DNA of 64,000 nt from Streptomyces poonensis (lineage in GTDB: Bacteria; Actinomycetota; Actinomycetes; Streptomycetales; Streptomycetaceae), in assembly GCF_014650915.1 (NCBI RefSeq), contig NZ_BMVW01000012.1, positions 62,001 to 126,000 on the forward strand, written 5' to 3'. Position 1 is the first letter of the stretch; each line of letters starts with the position of its first letter. The position numbers and the translations under genes are program-made. Shown here piece after piece: positions 25,298-34,374 of the stretch. Below the pieces are notes generated by a model. The model did no database searches. It had not been told where the DNA came from and saw only the letters and a program-made list of their open reading frames with translations.

Positions 25298-28291
25298 GTG
25301 CTTCAGGTGATGTTCCGGATCCTGGGGCCGTTGGACATCAGTGTCGGCGGGCAGCCGATCGTTCTCACCGGCGCCCGTCAGCGCACCATCATGTCGATGC
25401 TGCTGCTCGCTCCAGACCGGGTCGTCTCGGTCGACACACTCGCCGACGCCGTCTGGCACGGCGCTCCGCCGCAGACCGCCCGCAACCAGATCGCGATCTG
25501 TGTCTCGGCCCTGCGCAAGACGTTCAAGGCGACGGCCGGGGCCGACGACCTGCTCGTCACCAGCCACCCCGGTTACATGCTGTTCACCGGGGAACACCGC
25601 ATCGACGCCATGGAGTTCGAAAAGCGAGCGGCCTTGGGCCGCGAAGCCGCGCGCAGCGGACGGCCGGAGGAAGCCTGTACCCGCTTCGACGAGGCTTTCG
25701 CCATGTGGCGTGGCCCCGCCCTCGACGGCATCGCGGCCGAGCGCGTCGAAACCGAGGCGGCCCGGCTGACCGCGATGCGGCTCGACGTGTACGAGGAGTA
25801 CATGGGCCTGCGTCTGGAACTCGGCCAGCATCGTGAGGTGATCGGCGAACTGGCCGCTTTCGTGCGGGAACACCCGCTGCGGGAGCAGGCCACGGCCCAT
25901 CTGATGCTCGCCCAGTACCGGTCTGGACACCGTGCCGCCGCCCTGGAGACCTACCGCGAGGGCCGCCGCCGGCTCGCCGACGAACTGGGCATCGATCCCG
26001 GGCCCGCCCTCCAGCACCTGCACGAGGAGATCCTCGCCGACTCCCCGCGGCTCACGCCCGCCACCGACACGGTGGCGCCCGCCCCCTCACCGACCGTACC
26101 CGCTCATCTGCCCTCCAGCGTGGCCTCGTTCACCGGACGCAACGGCGAACTCGCCACCCTGGACCGGTTGCTGGACCACCTGGACGGGCCTGGGCTACCG
26201 GTCGGTTCGATCACCGGGATCGGTGGCGTCGGCAAGACCGCCCTCGCCGTCCGCTGGGCGCACCAGGTCGCCGGCCGTTTCCCCGACGGCCAACTCTTCG
26301 CCGACATGCGCGGTTACGACGAGGAGGCGCCGCGCCACCCCAGTGCGGTACTCGACCGCTTCCTGCGTGCCCTCGGGGTACCCGGCCCGGAGGTCCCCAG
26401 CGACCCCAATGAACGGACCGCGCTCTTCCGCAGCGTCCTCGACGGCCAGCGCGTCTTGATCGTCCTAGACAACGCCCGTTCGTTCGGGCAGATTCGCCCC
26501 CTGCTGCCCGGCTCCGGCCGGTGCTGCGTCCTGGTCACCAGCCGTGACCCCATGGGTGGCGCGCTCGCCGGTGACTACGCCTTCGTACCACTGCACCTCG
26601 ACCCGCTGGGACAGGACGAGTCGATCGCGCTGCTCACCAAGGTCGCCGCGGACGGCAGGCTGAGCGCCGATCCGGTGGCCGCCGCCCGGCTGAGCGCCCT
26701 GTGCGACCGGCTGCCGCTCGCACTGCGCATCGCCGCAGCCCGGCTCGCCGCCAAGCCCCACTGGTCGGTCCGGACCCTGGTCTCGCGCCTGGAGGACCAG
26801 CACCGCAGGCTCGACGAGCTCAGCCCTGACGAGCGGGGGGTCCGGGCCGGCCTACGGCTGAGCTACCGTGACCTGCCGGCGGCCACCGCGCGCATGTTCC
26901 GGCTGCTCGGCTCCCTGAACGTGCCCGACTTCGCCTCCTGGGCCGGGGCTGCGCTCCTCGACATCGACCCGCTCGACGCGGAGGACCTCATCGAGGAACT
27001 CGTCGACGCGCAGATGTTGGTGCCGCTCTCGTCCGCCAGTGGCGATGTGCGCTACCGCTTCCAGGACCTTCCCCGGCTGTTCGCCCGGGAGCAGGCGCTC
27101 GCGGAGGACTCGGAGGACGACCGGCGGGCGGCGCTGCGGCGGGCCGCCGGGGCGTGGCTCGCACTTGCCTCGGAGGCTCATCGCAGGGTGTACGGCGGTG
27201 ATTACACGATCACCCACGGTCCGGCCCACCCCCACCCGCTGCCCGGTCATCTGACGCAGAGCCTGCTGGAGGACCCGATGGAGTGGTTCGAGAGCGAGCG
27301 TGCCTCGGTCACCAGCCTGGTGGAACAGACCGCCGCCGAGGGCGAGGCCGCGTACGCCTGGGATCTGGCGATCACGAGCGTCACCCTCTTCCAGAACCGT
27401 AACTACCTCGAGGACTGGCGCTTCTGCAGCGAGCTGGCGCTGTCCGCCGCGCGGCGGGTCGGTGACCGGCTCGGCGAGGCCGTGATGCTGCACTCGCTCG
27501 GCACGCTCGAGATCGTGTCCTGGGCCTACGAGGCCGCCTTCGGCCACCTGGAGCCGGCCCTGCGGCTGTTCGAAGAGGTGGGCGAGGAGGAGGGAGAGAA
27601 GGGACGGGCCCTCGTGCTTCGCAACCTGGCGCTGTGCGAACGCCACCGCGGTGACCTGGACACGGCTCGGGATCTGGGGCACCGTTCGCTGGAGCTGTTC
27701 CGCGCGGTCGGAGATCGCTACGCGGAGGCCCATGTGCTGGGCCTGCTGTCCCAGATCGAACTGGAGCGGGGGTTTCCGCAGGCCAGTCTGGTGCTGTCCG
27801 CGGAGGCGGTCGCCAGAAGCCGCGGGCTCGGGACCGTGCGCGGTGAGGCGCAGAGTACGGTCCGTCTCGCAGAGGCCCTGATTCACCAGGGCGACGGCGT
27901 ACGCGCGGAGGAAGCCTGCCACCGGGCGCTGGAGCTGGTGCGCGACAGCGGTGACCGTCGTGGTGAGGCACACACCCTGCGCGCGCTGGGCGAGGCGCTG
28001 TGGCGTCAGGGCAAGATCGAGAAGGCCGAGGCGGTGCTCGAACAGGCGTTGGTGACGGCGGGCATGGTCCCGGACCGCTTTCTGGAGGCGCGAGCCGAAA
28101 TCACGCTCGGTTGTGTGCGTGCGCTGCTCGGGGACCGGGCCGCTGCCGCCTCCTGCTTCAAGACGGCGGGCGATCTCTTCGCCGAGGTCGGCACTCAGGT
28201 CTGGCGGGACCGGACCGCTCGGCTACTGACACTGGTCGAGCAGGAGGACCGGATCGAGTCGGCGGACCTCTACGAGCTGGTGCTGCCCTGA
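25298..28291 (+). CDS. AfsR-type SARP regulator (SARP-NB-ARC-TPR)
   Basis: A 997-residue regulator, close to the AfsR length. It has a winged-helix DNA-binding domain (about 1-95), a bacterial transcriptional activator domain (about 100-245, ending ELGIDPGPALQHLHEEIL), an NB-ARC ATPase (GIGGVGKTAL near 307; VLIVLDNA near 387) and a C-terminal TPR region (about 680-990). GGGAGG sits about 6 bases before the GTG; an ATG at 25310 is the alternative. Family members bind direct repeats and recruit RNA polymerase, and some are phosphorylated by Ser/Thr kinases. It is probably a pathway-specific activator rather than the genomic AfsR, because of its position. Confidence 0.92.
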   Translation: MLQVMFRILGPLDISVGGQPIVLTGARQRTIMSMLLLAPDRVVSVDTLADAVWHGAPPQTARNQIAICVSALRKTFKATAGADDLLVTSHPGYMLFTGEHRIDAMEFEKRAALGREAARSGRPEEACTRFDEAFAMWRGPALDGIAAERVETEAARLTAMRLDVYEEYMGLRLELGQHREVIGELAAFVREHPLREQATAHLMLAQYRSGHRAAALETYREGRRRLADELGIDPGPALQHLHEEILADSPRLTPATDTVAPAPSPTVPAHLPSSVASFTGRNGELATLDRLLDHLDGPGLPVGSITGIGGVGKTALAVRWAHQVAGRFPDGQLFADMRGYDEEAPRHPSAVLDRFLRALGVPGPEVPSDPNERTALFRSVLDGQRVLIVLDNARSFGQIRPLLPGSGRCCVLVTSRDPMGGALAGDYAFVPLHLDPLGQDESIALLTKVAADGRLSADPVAAARLSALCDRLPLALRIAAARLAAKPHWSVRTLVSRLEDQHRRLDELSPDERGVRAGLRLSYRDLPAATARMFRLLGSLNVPDFASWAGAALLDIDPLDAEDLIEELVDAQMLVPLSSASGDVRYRFQDLPRLFAREQALAEDSEDDRRAALRRAAGAWLALASEAHRRVYGGDYTITHGPAHPHPLPGHLTQSLLEDPMEWFESERASVTSLVEQTAAEGEAAYAWDLAITSVTLFQNRNYLEDWRFCSELALSAARRVGDRLGEAVMLHSLGTLEIVSWAYEAAFGHLEPALRLFEEVGEEEGEKGRALVLRNLALCERHRGDLDTARDLGHRSLELFRAVGDRYAEAHVLGLLSQIELERGFPQASLVLSAEAVARSRGLGTVRGEAQSTVRLAEALIHQGDGVRAEEACHRALELVRDSGDRRGEAHTLRALGEALWRQGKIEKAEAVLEQALVTAGMVPDRFLEARAEITLGCVRALLGDRAAAASCFKTAGDLFAEVGTQVWRDRTARLLTLVEQEDRIESADLYELVLP

Positions 28292-28305
28292 CGGCCGTGT
28301 GCCGG

Positions 28306-28458
28306 TCAGGTCCACGGGTCGTCGCTCGTCGCTCCCGCGACCGTGCGGGTCGTCGTGGTGTCCGCGGCCTGAGCGGCACCGGCGCCGGCCGTCAGAAGCA
28401 GCAGAACGGTCCCCAGCGTGGCGACGGCTGTGGCAGAGGTGGCGATGAAGCGTTGCAT
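28306..28458 (-). CDS. Small secreted peptide (50 aa)
   Basis: A short gene on the strand opposite both SARP genes. The product starts MQRFIATSATAVATLGTVLL and has a complete signal peptide ending GAGAAQAAD, leaving a mature part of only about 18 residues rich in Thr and Asp. GGGGGAG lies 4 bases before the ATG, a very good ribosome site. It ends 15 bases from the AfsR-like stop. The function is unknown. Its tiny size and position between two antibiotic regulators recall the small AfsS-type genes beside afsR, but AfsS is not secreted, so the comparison is only positional. Confidence 0.7.
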   Translation of the reverse strand: MQRFIATSATAVATLGTVLLLLTAGAGAAQAADTTTTRTVAGATSDDPWT

Positions 28459-28676
28459 GACACTCCCCCTGGAGGTTGCTTCCCGGTACGGAACCGCTGT
28501 GGGTCGGTGTGCCCCGCGGCATACCCAGAAGGTTACGAGGATGGCTTTTCCCGGCGGTTTCGTCTCGCTTTCGTAGGGGCGAAAGTGCTCTGAAACCAGT
28601 GAAAAAGGCCAGCTCAGTAGCTTTTGCGGCAGGTATCGCAGTGATCGGAGCGAGCTGTTCGCAGGGGGAGGGAGCC

Positions 28677-30596
28677 ATGGACTTCAGGGTTCTGGGATCC
28701 GTGTCGGCCCAGTGGGACGGACGGGCGATCGCGCTCGACGGCAGCAAACAGCGCACCATGCTCGCCGCCCTGCTGCTGGCCCGCGGAGGGCTCATGACGG
28801 ACGAGCGGCTCACCACGCTGCTGTGGGGCTGGGACCCGCCGGCCACCAGCACCAACCAGCTGTACACGTACGCGTCGAGGCTGCGCACCCGCCTCGGTCC
28901 CGGGGTCAGCCTGGAGCGTACGGGAGCCGGCTACCGGATGGACGTCGGCGACGCCGAGTTCGACTGGGAGGTCTTCAGGGGACTGGCGGAGGCGGGCGGT
29001 GCCGACCTGCGGGCCGGCCGGTACGCCCACGCCGAGCGTCGACTGGCGGCGGCCCTCGCGCTGTGGACGGGCCCCGCCCTCACGGGTGTCACCGCGCAGC
29101 TCGCCGAGGCCGAGGGGCCTCGACTGGAGGAGGCCCGGCTGTCCGCCGTGGAGCGGCGTGCCGAGGCCGCGCTCGCCTTGGGTCGCCACACCGAGACGGT
29201 CCCCGGGCTGACCCGCCAGGTGGCCTTGCACCCGGGGCGTGAGGGGCTGAGAGGCCTGCTGATGACCGCGCTGTACCATTGCGGCCGGCAGGCCGACGCG
29301 CTCGCGGTGTACGCACAGGGGCGACGGTTCCTCGCCGAGGAGTTGGGCATCGACCCGGGCCCCGCGCTGCGCGCGCTGCACGAGGAAATTCTCCGGGGCC
29401 GGCTCACTGGGGTGTCCGCGCCGGGGGCCGATGCCGGTCCGCAACCCGAGCCCGGTCCCGCGCCCGCCGCGGCGTCGGCCTCGGTCCCGGGCCCGGCTGA
29501 ACCGCCCTGCCCGAGCGGGGCCCTGAACCCGCAGTCGGCGGAGGCCGCGCCGCACCCGTCGCTCGCCGCGCTGTTCGACGACGGTCGGCCCGGCCTGGTG
29601 CCGGCGCTGCTGCCCGCTGCCCCGTACGACTTCGTCGGGCGTGCCGAGGCAGTGCGGGAGCTGCTCGACGCCCTGCGGGGGAACCAGGACGTGGTGGTCA
29701 CCGGTGCGCCGGGAATCGGGAAGTCGGCACTGGCGCTGCACGCCGCCGAACGGACGCGCGACGCATTCCCCCAGGGCCAGCTCTACGCCGATCTGCGCAC
29801 CGAGGGCGGCGCGCGTGAGCCCGGCGAGGTTCTCGGCTGGTTCCTGCGCGCCCTGGGCGTGCCGCCCGAGAAGCTGCCCGTGGGCACCGACGAACGCGTT
29901 CAGCTCTACCGGACGATGATGAGCGGGCGGCGGACTCTGATCGTCCTCGACAACGCGGCCGACGACGCCCAGGTGCGCCCTCTGCTCCCCGGCGGCGGGG
30001 CGAGCCGCACCATCGTGACGGGTGTGCGCGCCCCGCTGGCCTCGCTCGAGGGCACCCGCCTGCTGCGCCTTGACCCGCTCGATCCGGGGGACGCCGTGCG
30101 ACTGCTCGCCACGGTCGCGGGGCCGGCACGGATCGGGGAGGACGCCGAAGCCGTCGTGCGCATCGCGGAGTTCTGCGACCGGCTGCCGCTCGCGCTGCGG
30201 ATCGCCGCCGCCCGGCTCGCCGCACGTCCGGGGTGGTCCGCCACCCGTCTCGCCGCCCGACTGGGGTCCGAGGAACGCCGGCTGGACGAACTGCGTCTCG
30301 GCAGCCTCGACGTCGGGTCGCGGCTGAGCCGCGCACTGCGCGAGCTGCCTCCCGCTCTCGGCAGCGCCTTCGTCGTCCTGGCCGCGGCCGGTCCGCCGCT
30401 GTTGACCGCCCCCGACGCGGCGGCCGTACTCGGGACCGGGACCGGCGACGCCGAGGACCTGCTGGAGCAACTGGTCGATGCCCGGCTGCTGGACGGGGAC
30501 GGCATGGACGGCGGCGGCCGGCCGCGCTACCGCTTCCCCTCCCTCGTCCGCATCTTCGCCCGGCAGCAGAGCGAGGCCGTCCTCGCCGTCGTCTGA
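28677..30596 (+). CDS. SARP-NB-ARC regulator lacking TPR region
   Basis: A regulator of 639 residues with a SARP DNA-binding domain (MDFRVLGSVSAQWDG..., KQRTMLAALLLARGG), a BTAD domain ending ELGIDPGPALRALHEEIL, a Pro/Ala linker (about 245-310) and an NB-ARC-like ATPase (GAPGIGKSALALH near 343; TLIVLDNAADD near 423). It stops after the winged-helix part, so it lacks the TPR sensor of the first SARP. The ATG is backed by GGGGGAGGG; the frame is open 200 bases further upstream but without homology. Two stacked SARPs suggest a cascade or shared targets. Confidence 0.9.
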   Translation: MDFRVLGSVSAQWDGRAIALDGSKQRTMLAALLLARGGLMTDERLTTLLWGWDPPATSTNQLYTYASRLRTRLGPGVSLERTGAGYRMDVGDAEFDWEVFRGLAEAGGADLRAGRYAHAERRLAAALALWTGPALTGVTAQLAEAEGPRLEEARLSAVERRAEAALALGRHTETVPGLTRQVALHPGREGLRGLLMTALYHCGRQADALAVYAQGRRFLAEELGIDPGPALRALHEEILRGRLTGVSAPGADAGPQPEPGPAPAAASASVPGPAEPPCPSGALNPQSAEAAPHPSLAALFDDGRPGLVPALLPAAPYDFVGRAEAVRELLDALRGNQDVVVTGAPGIGKSALALHAAERTRDAFPQGQLYADLRTEGGAREPGEVLGWFLRALGVPPEKLPVGTDERVQLYRTMMSGRRTLIVLDNAADDAQVRPLLPGGGASRTIVTGVRAPLASLEGTRLLRLDPLDPGDAVRLLATVAGPARIGEDAEAVVRIAEFCDRLPLALRIAAARLAARPGWSATRLAARLGSEERRLDELRLGSLDVGSRLSRALRELPPALGSAFVVLAAAGPPLLTAPDAAAVLGTGTGDAEDLLEQLVDARLLDGDGMDGGGRPRYRFPSLVRIFARQQSEAVLAVV

Positions 30597-30610
30597 CGCC
30601 CACCGCTCCC

Positions 30611-30645
30611 GTGGGGCCGGCCGCCAACGCCGCGGCCGGCCCCAC
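30611..30645. terminator. Perfect 13-bp hairpin
   Basis: Bases 30611-30623 (GTGGGGCCGGCCG) pair exactly with 30633-30645 across a 9-base loop. It lies 15 bases after the second SARP stop and 19 bases before the end of the convergent small gene, so it can end both transcripts. Confidence 0.8.
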
Positions 30646-30663
30646 GCACGTCCGGGTCCGGGC

Positions 30664-30906
30664 TCAACCGCAGCCGCCTGCGTGGCCTTCGTCGAAGGAC
30701 TGCGTCTCCTGAAGCGGCATGTCGAACCGGTACCCCTGCGCGACGAGCTCGTTCAGTGCGTCGGCGTATTCCACGAGGAGTCGCGCCCACGGGGTGGCGC
30801 TGCCGCGCAGCAGTTCCTCCTGCTCCATCGACGCCTGCTTCTCGAGTTCCTCAAGGAATTCGAGTGGGTGCGGAGCGCTGGTCTTGCTTCCCGCGTCTTC
30901 GCGCAT
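30664..30906 (-). CDS. Small acidic hypothetical protein (80 aa)
   Basis: An 80-residue acidic protein predicted to be helical (PLEFLEELEKQASMEQEELL, then ARLLVEYADALNELVAQGYRF), with a glycine/cysteine tail EGHAGGCG. GAGGAGGAATT directly before the ATG is one of the best ribosome sites in the window, so I take it as real. Its upstream region carries four phased CCGTACAG repeats (31001-31050). No family recognised. The leader-like helical body and short GGCG tail could suit a modified-peptide precursor, but no modifying enzyme is next to it. Confidence 0.65.
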   Translation of the reverse strand: MREDAGSKTSAPHPLEFLEELEKQASMEQEELLRGSATPWARLLVEYADALNELVAQGYRFDMPLQETQSFDEGHAGGCG

Positions 30907-31480
30907 AATTCCTCCTCGGTTCGGGCGGGTCTTCTCAAGTCCCCGCCCTCACAGAGTCGGCCACACGCATATACGCGATCCCGCCTCGTTCTCTCCATTC
31001 CCGTACAGGATTTTCGGGGCTCCGTACAGGTCCGTACAGATTCCGTACAGACTCACCCCGGTCCACACCGATCACTCGGGAGAAATGGCTATTGACCTGC
31101 CCGTTCGTGCAACTTCAACGATGGTGGACAACAGGCGTCGGCGAACGCTTCCCAGGAAAGAGAGAAAATACCTTCGATCGTTGGGGTGCATCGCACGCCA
31201 GAAGCACGAAAAGATTCCGGATCCCTCGCCGAGTGTGCATTGAACGGGGGGGCGGCCATTCCCGGCCCATGCGGCCGGGAATTCCAGGCGCGGCACCACG
31301 CACGGCTCCGCCGCAAATCCGGAATACGCCGGATACGCCGCCTCAGCCCCGTCGGCCCCACGCGGACCGCTGTGCACATCCGACGCGGCCACGGGGGGCA
31401 TTGCATGAAGCTGCCACATCCCGCTGACCTCCGCCGAGTTCCGCCTAAGGTGGCCAGCGACCTACCGAGGGAGCGGTTTC
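30907..31480. promoter_or_regulatory. Intergenic region between the 80-aa gene and UbiB-like gene
   Basis: About 570 bases with no convincing gene on either strand. The left part contains four phased repeats (31001-31050) and a possible -10 for the leftward gene (TATATG on the minus strand, 30973-30968). The right part should contain the UbiB-like promoter, but I cannot point to it. Confidence 0.5.
31001..31050. repeat. Four phased direct repeats CCGTACAG
   Basis: CCGTACAG occurs exactly at 31001-31008, 31022-31029, 31032-31039 and 31043-31050. The copies are 21, 10 and 11 bases apart, close to two, one and one helical turns, so bound proteins would sit on one DNA face. The block is 95-144 bases upstream of the 80-aa gene and just upstream of where its -35 would be. 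This is typical of an activator operator; one of the two neighbouring SARPs is the obvious candidate. Confidence 0.75.
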
Positions 31481-33559
31481 ATGACATCAGCCACCACCGT
31501 CATCGATGACGTACCGCTCGCTCTTCTCATCGCCCTGACGGCCGTGATCGTGCTCGGCCCCATCGCCTTCGGCGTCTCGGCGGCCTCTCGGCGCCTCCTG
31601 GGCATCAGGGTGGGCCCCCTGCGGACTCTCGGCGCGGGACTGGCGGGGGTGGCAGCCGTGGCCGTGTACGGGCAGGTGATGAACGACAGCGACAAGGACC
31701 TCGGGGCGCTCTCCACGATGCAGATCCCCCTCGCGCTGTTCGTCGCGATGACCGCCCTGGTGCTCCTGGAGGTCTTTCTGCCCTCCGGCAGCTGGGCCAG
31801 GCCGCTGCAGGCGGCGCGAGGTCTGGGCGACCGGTTGCGCCGGGCTCGCCGCTACTCCCAGATCAGCCGAATCTTCGTACGGCACGGCTTGGGCCGGGTG
31901 CTCCGGGGACGGGGCGGCTGGCAGCGCGCGATGCGACCCGGGGCATACGGCGAGCAGTGCGCGAGGTCCACGCGGCTGGCCCTGGAGGAGTGCGGCGGCG
32001 TGTTCGTCAAGCTCGGCCAGGTGCTCTCCACCCGGCGCGATCTGCTGCCGCCGCACTTCATCGAGGAACTGAGCCGGTTGCAGAGCGACGCTCTGCCGGC
32101 ACCCTGGCCGGAGGTGGAGGCAGTGCTCCACAAGGAACTGGGCAAGCCGGTGCCCGAGGTCTTCGAGTGGATCGAGCACGTGCCGCTGGCCGCCGCCTCC
32201 ATCGCCCAGGTGCACCGGGCCCGCCTGAAGGGCGGCCCCACGGTCGCCGTGAAGGTGCAGCGCCCCGGCATCCGCGAAGGGGTCGAGCGGGACCTGGGCA
32301 TCGTGCTCGCCGTCAGCCGCAGCCTGCAGAGCAGGCTGCGCTCCGCGGGTGCCCTCGGGCTACGCGAACTGGGCGACGGCTTCGTGGAGTCCGTACGGGA
32401 GGAACTCGACTTTCGTATCGAGGCGCGCAATTCGGATGCCGTGGCGAAGGCCACCGACGGGCTGGAGCAGGACGCGCCGGTCCGGATCCCGCAGGTGTAC
32501 TACAAGTTCACCTCGGCACGTGTCCTGGTGCAGGAGTGGCTCGACGGGGTCACCCTCGACCGGGCCGGGGCGACGGCCGACCGGGCCGGTCTCGATCGGG
32601 AGGAACTGGCCCGCACCGCCTTCGGCTCGATGCTCCACCAGATCCTGCGGGTGGGGGTCTTCCACGCCGATCCCCACCCCGGCAACATGCTCCTCCTGGA
32701 GGACGGGCGGATCGGGCTGATCGATTTCGGTTCAGTCGGCCGCATCGACCCGTCGGTGCAGGTGGCCATCCAGGAACTGCTGGTGGCGGTGGACCGCGGT
32801 GATCCGGCCGGACTGCACGACGCACTGCTGAGCCTCCTCGGCACCCGGGCCACCACGCACGAGGAGCTGATGCCCGATCCCCTGTTACTGGAGAGGGAAC
32901 TGGGCCGGTTCATGGCGCGGCATCTGGGGGTGGCCGCTCAGGCGGACTCGGAGATGTTCACCGCGCTCTTCCGGATGTTCGCCCAGTTCGGGCTCGCGGT
33001 GCCGCCCGAGGTGGCGGCGGTGTTCCGGGCCCTGGCCACCATCGAGGGCACCCTCACCCAGCTCGCTCCGGGATTCAACCTCGTCGAGGAGGCACGGGGG
33101 TACGCCATCGGGGTGCGTGCCGACCGGCTGACGCACCGATTGCTGCAAGGGCGCGGGGGACGGGCCGCAGGGGGCTTCGCTCCGCCGACCGTCTCGTCCC
33201 TGCTGCACAGGGTGGCTCAGGAGGTGCTGTCGGTCCTGCCGATGCTGCGCAGGCTGCCGCGGCGGGCCGAGCGCATCAGCGCGTCACTGGAGGAGGGCAG
33301 GCTGGGCGTACGGGTCAGAGTGCTCGCGGACGAACGGGAGCGGCGGTTCGTCTCCGGCCTGATCCACCAGATGACGGTCACCCTGCTGGCCACCTGCACC
33401 GGCCTGATGGGCGTGATGTTGATGGTGTTCGGCACGGGCAAGGGCCCCCGGGTGTCGCAGCAGCTGGAGCTGTATCCGCTGATCGGCTACCACATGCTCG
33501 CGGTGAGCGCGATCCTCGCCCTGCGGGTCCTCTACACGGCGCTGCGCGGGACCGCCTGA
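31481..33559 (+). CDS. UbiB/ABC1 (ADCK)-family atypical kinase
   Basis: A 692-residue membrane-associated protein kinase-like protein. Two or three N-terminal and two C-terminal hydrophobic segments flank the kinase fold, which has the signature FVKLGQVLSTR (KxGQ) near 179, AAASIAQVH near 238, the VKVQRPG lysine near 256, HADPHPGN near 397 and LIDFGSVGR near 414. The family supports isoprenoid-quinone and lipid chemistry. A TTA codon at 32885-32887 (residue 469) suggests bldA dependence, which fits a cluster gene more than housekeeping. It converges on the thioesterase gene. Confidence 0.9.
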   Translation: MTSATTVIDDVPLALLIALTAVIVLGPIAFGVSAASRRLLGIRVGPLRTLGAGLAGVAAVAVYGQVMNDSDKDLGALSTMQIPLALFVAMTALVLLEVFLPSGSWARPLQAARGLGDRLRRARRYSQISRIFVRHGLGRVLRGRGGWQRAMRPGAYGEQCARSTRLALEECGGVFVKLGQVLSTRRDLLPPHFIEELSRLQSDALPAPWPEVEAVLHKELGKPVPEVFEWIEHVPLAAASIAQVHRARLKGGPTVAVKVQRPGIREGVERDLGIVLAVSRSLQSRLRSAGALGLRELGDGFVESVREELDFRIEARNSDAVAKATDGLEQDAPVRIPQVYYKFTSARVLVQEWLDGVTLDRAGATADRAGLDREELARTAFGSMLHQILRVGVFHADPHPGNMLLLEDGRIGLIDFGSVGRIDPSVQVAIQELLVAVDRGDPAGLHDALLSLLGTRATTHEELMPDPLLLERELGRFMARHLGVAAQADSEMFTALFRMFAQFGLAVPPEVAAVFRALATIEGTLTQLAPGFNLVEEARGYAIGVRADRLTHRLLQGRGGRAAGGFAPPTVSSLLHRVAQEVLSVLPMLRRLPRRAERISASLEEGRLGVRVRVLADERERRFVSGLIHQMTVTLLATCTGLMGVMLMVFGTGKGPRVSQQLELYPLIGYHMLAVSAILALRVLYTALRGTA

Positions 33560-33572
33560 ACCGGTCCCGCGC
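33544..33572. terminator. 11-bp hairpin between convergent genes
   Basis: Bases 33544-33554 (GCGCGGGACCG) pair exactly with 33562-33572. The stem overlaps the UbiB-like stop codon and precedes the end of the convergent thioesterase gene by 16 bases, so it can end both transcripts. Confidence 0.6.
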
Positions 33573-33587
33573 GCCGATCACCGCCGT

Positions 33588-34370
33588 TCAGTCGTCGGCC
33601 GCCAGGCGGCGCGAGACCATCCGGACCAGGCTGTCGTGCCGGTCGACCAGGTAGAAGTGGCCGCCGGGCAGGACATCCAGGTGGAACGCTTGGGAGGTGA
33701 CGTCGGACCAGTCCGACATGTCCGTCACCGAGACGCCCGAGTCCTCATTCCCGACGTACGCGTACACCGGGCAGTCGACCGGATCGGCGGGCCGTGGGCC
33801 GTAGGTGCCGACGATCGTGAAGTCGGCGCGGATCGCGGGCAGGAGGATCTCCCTGAGATCCGGATCGGTCAGGAGCGTCTCGTCGGTGCCGCCGAGCCGG
33901 CGGACCTCCTCGATCAGTGCCTCGTCGCCCTTCTCGTACACCCTCTGCGGTGCCAGCCGGTGCGGGGGCTTGCGGCTCGACACGTGGAGCGCGGCGGGGC
34001 GCACGCCGTGCCGGTCCCGCAACCGCAGCGCCATCTCGTAGGCGAGCGACGCGCCCATGCTGTGTCCGAAGAACGTCACCGGCACGTCGAGGAACGGCAG
34101 AAGCGCCGCGGTCACCTGGTCGGCGAGTTCCTCCATGTTTTCGATACACGGGTCGGTCAGTCGATCGTGCCGTCCGGGGTAGCGCGCGACCAGCACCTCC
34201 GTACCGCGGTCGAAGGCGGTGCCCCAGGTGTGGAAGAAGCTCGCCGAACCACCCGCGTGCGGGAGAACGAGCAGTCTGCGACGAGGAGGTTCCGTCACCC
34301 GGTAGCGACGGAACCACCGGTCGGTATCGACGAGTGCTGGGGGTACGGTGCGGTGGGCGCCGACGCTCAT
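33588..34370 (-). CDS. Type II thioesterase
   Basis: A 260-residue free-standing thioesterase of the kind tied to NRPS/PKS systems. It has LLVLPHAGGSASFFHTW, the nucleophile motif GHSMGAS near 103 and the catalytic His in LPGGHFYLVD near 240. It clears wrongly primed or stalled carrier domains. It is the last gene of the leftward operon, starting 4 bases after the YbaK-like stop. Confidence 0.93.
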   Translation of the reverse strand: MSVGAHRTVPPALVDTDRWFRRYRVTEPPRRRLLVLPHAGGSASFFHTWGTAFDRGTEVLVARYPGRHDRLTDPCIENMEELADQVTAALLPFLDVPVTFFGHSMGASLAYEMALRLRDRHGVRPAALHVSSRKPPHRLAPQRVYEKGDEALIEEVRRLGGTDETLLTDPDLREILLPAIRADFTIVGTYGPRPADPVDCPVYAYVGNEDSGVSVTDMSDWSDVTSQAFHLDVLPGGHFYLVDRHDSLVRMVSRRLAADD

Positions 34371-34374
34371 CCTG

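Noticed and set aside
30664..30906. A confident ribosomal-peptide precursor call for the 80-aa protein
   Set aside because: The GGCG tail is suggestive, but no modifying enzyme or protease is adjacent, so it is listed only as hypothetical.
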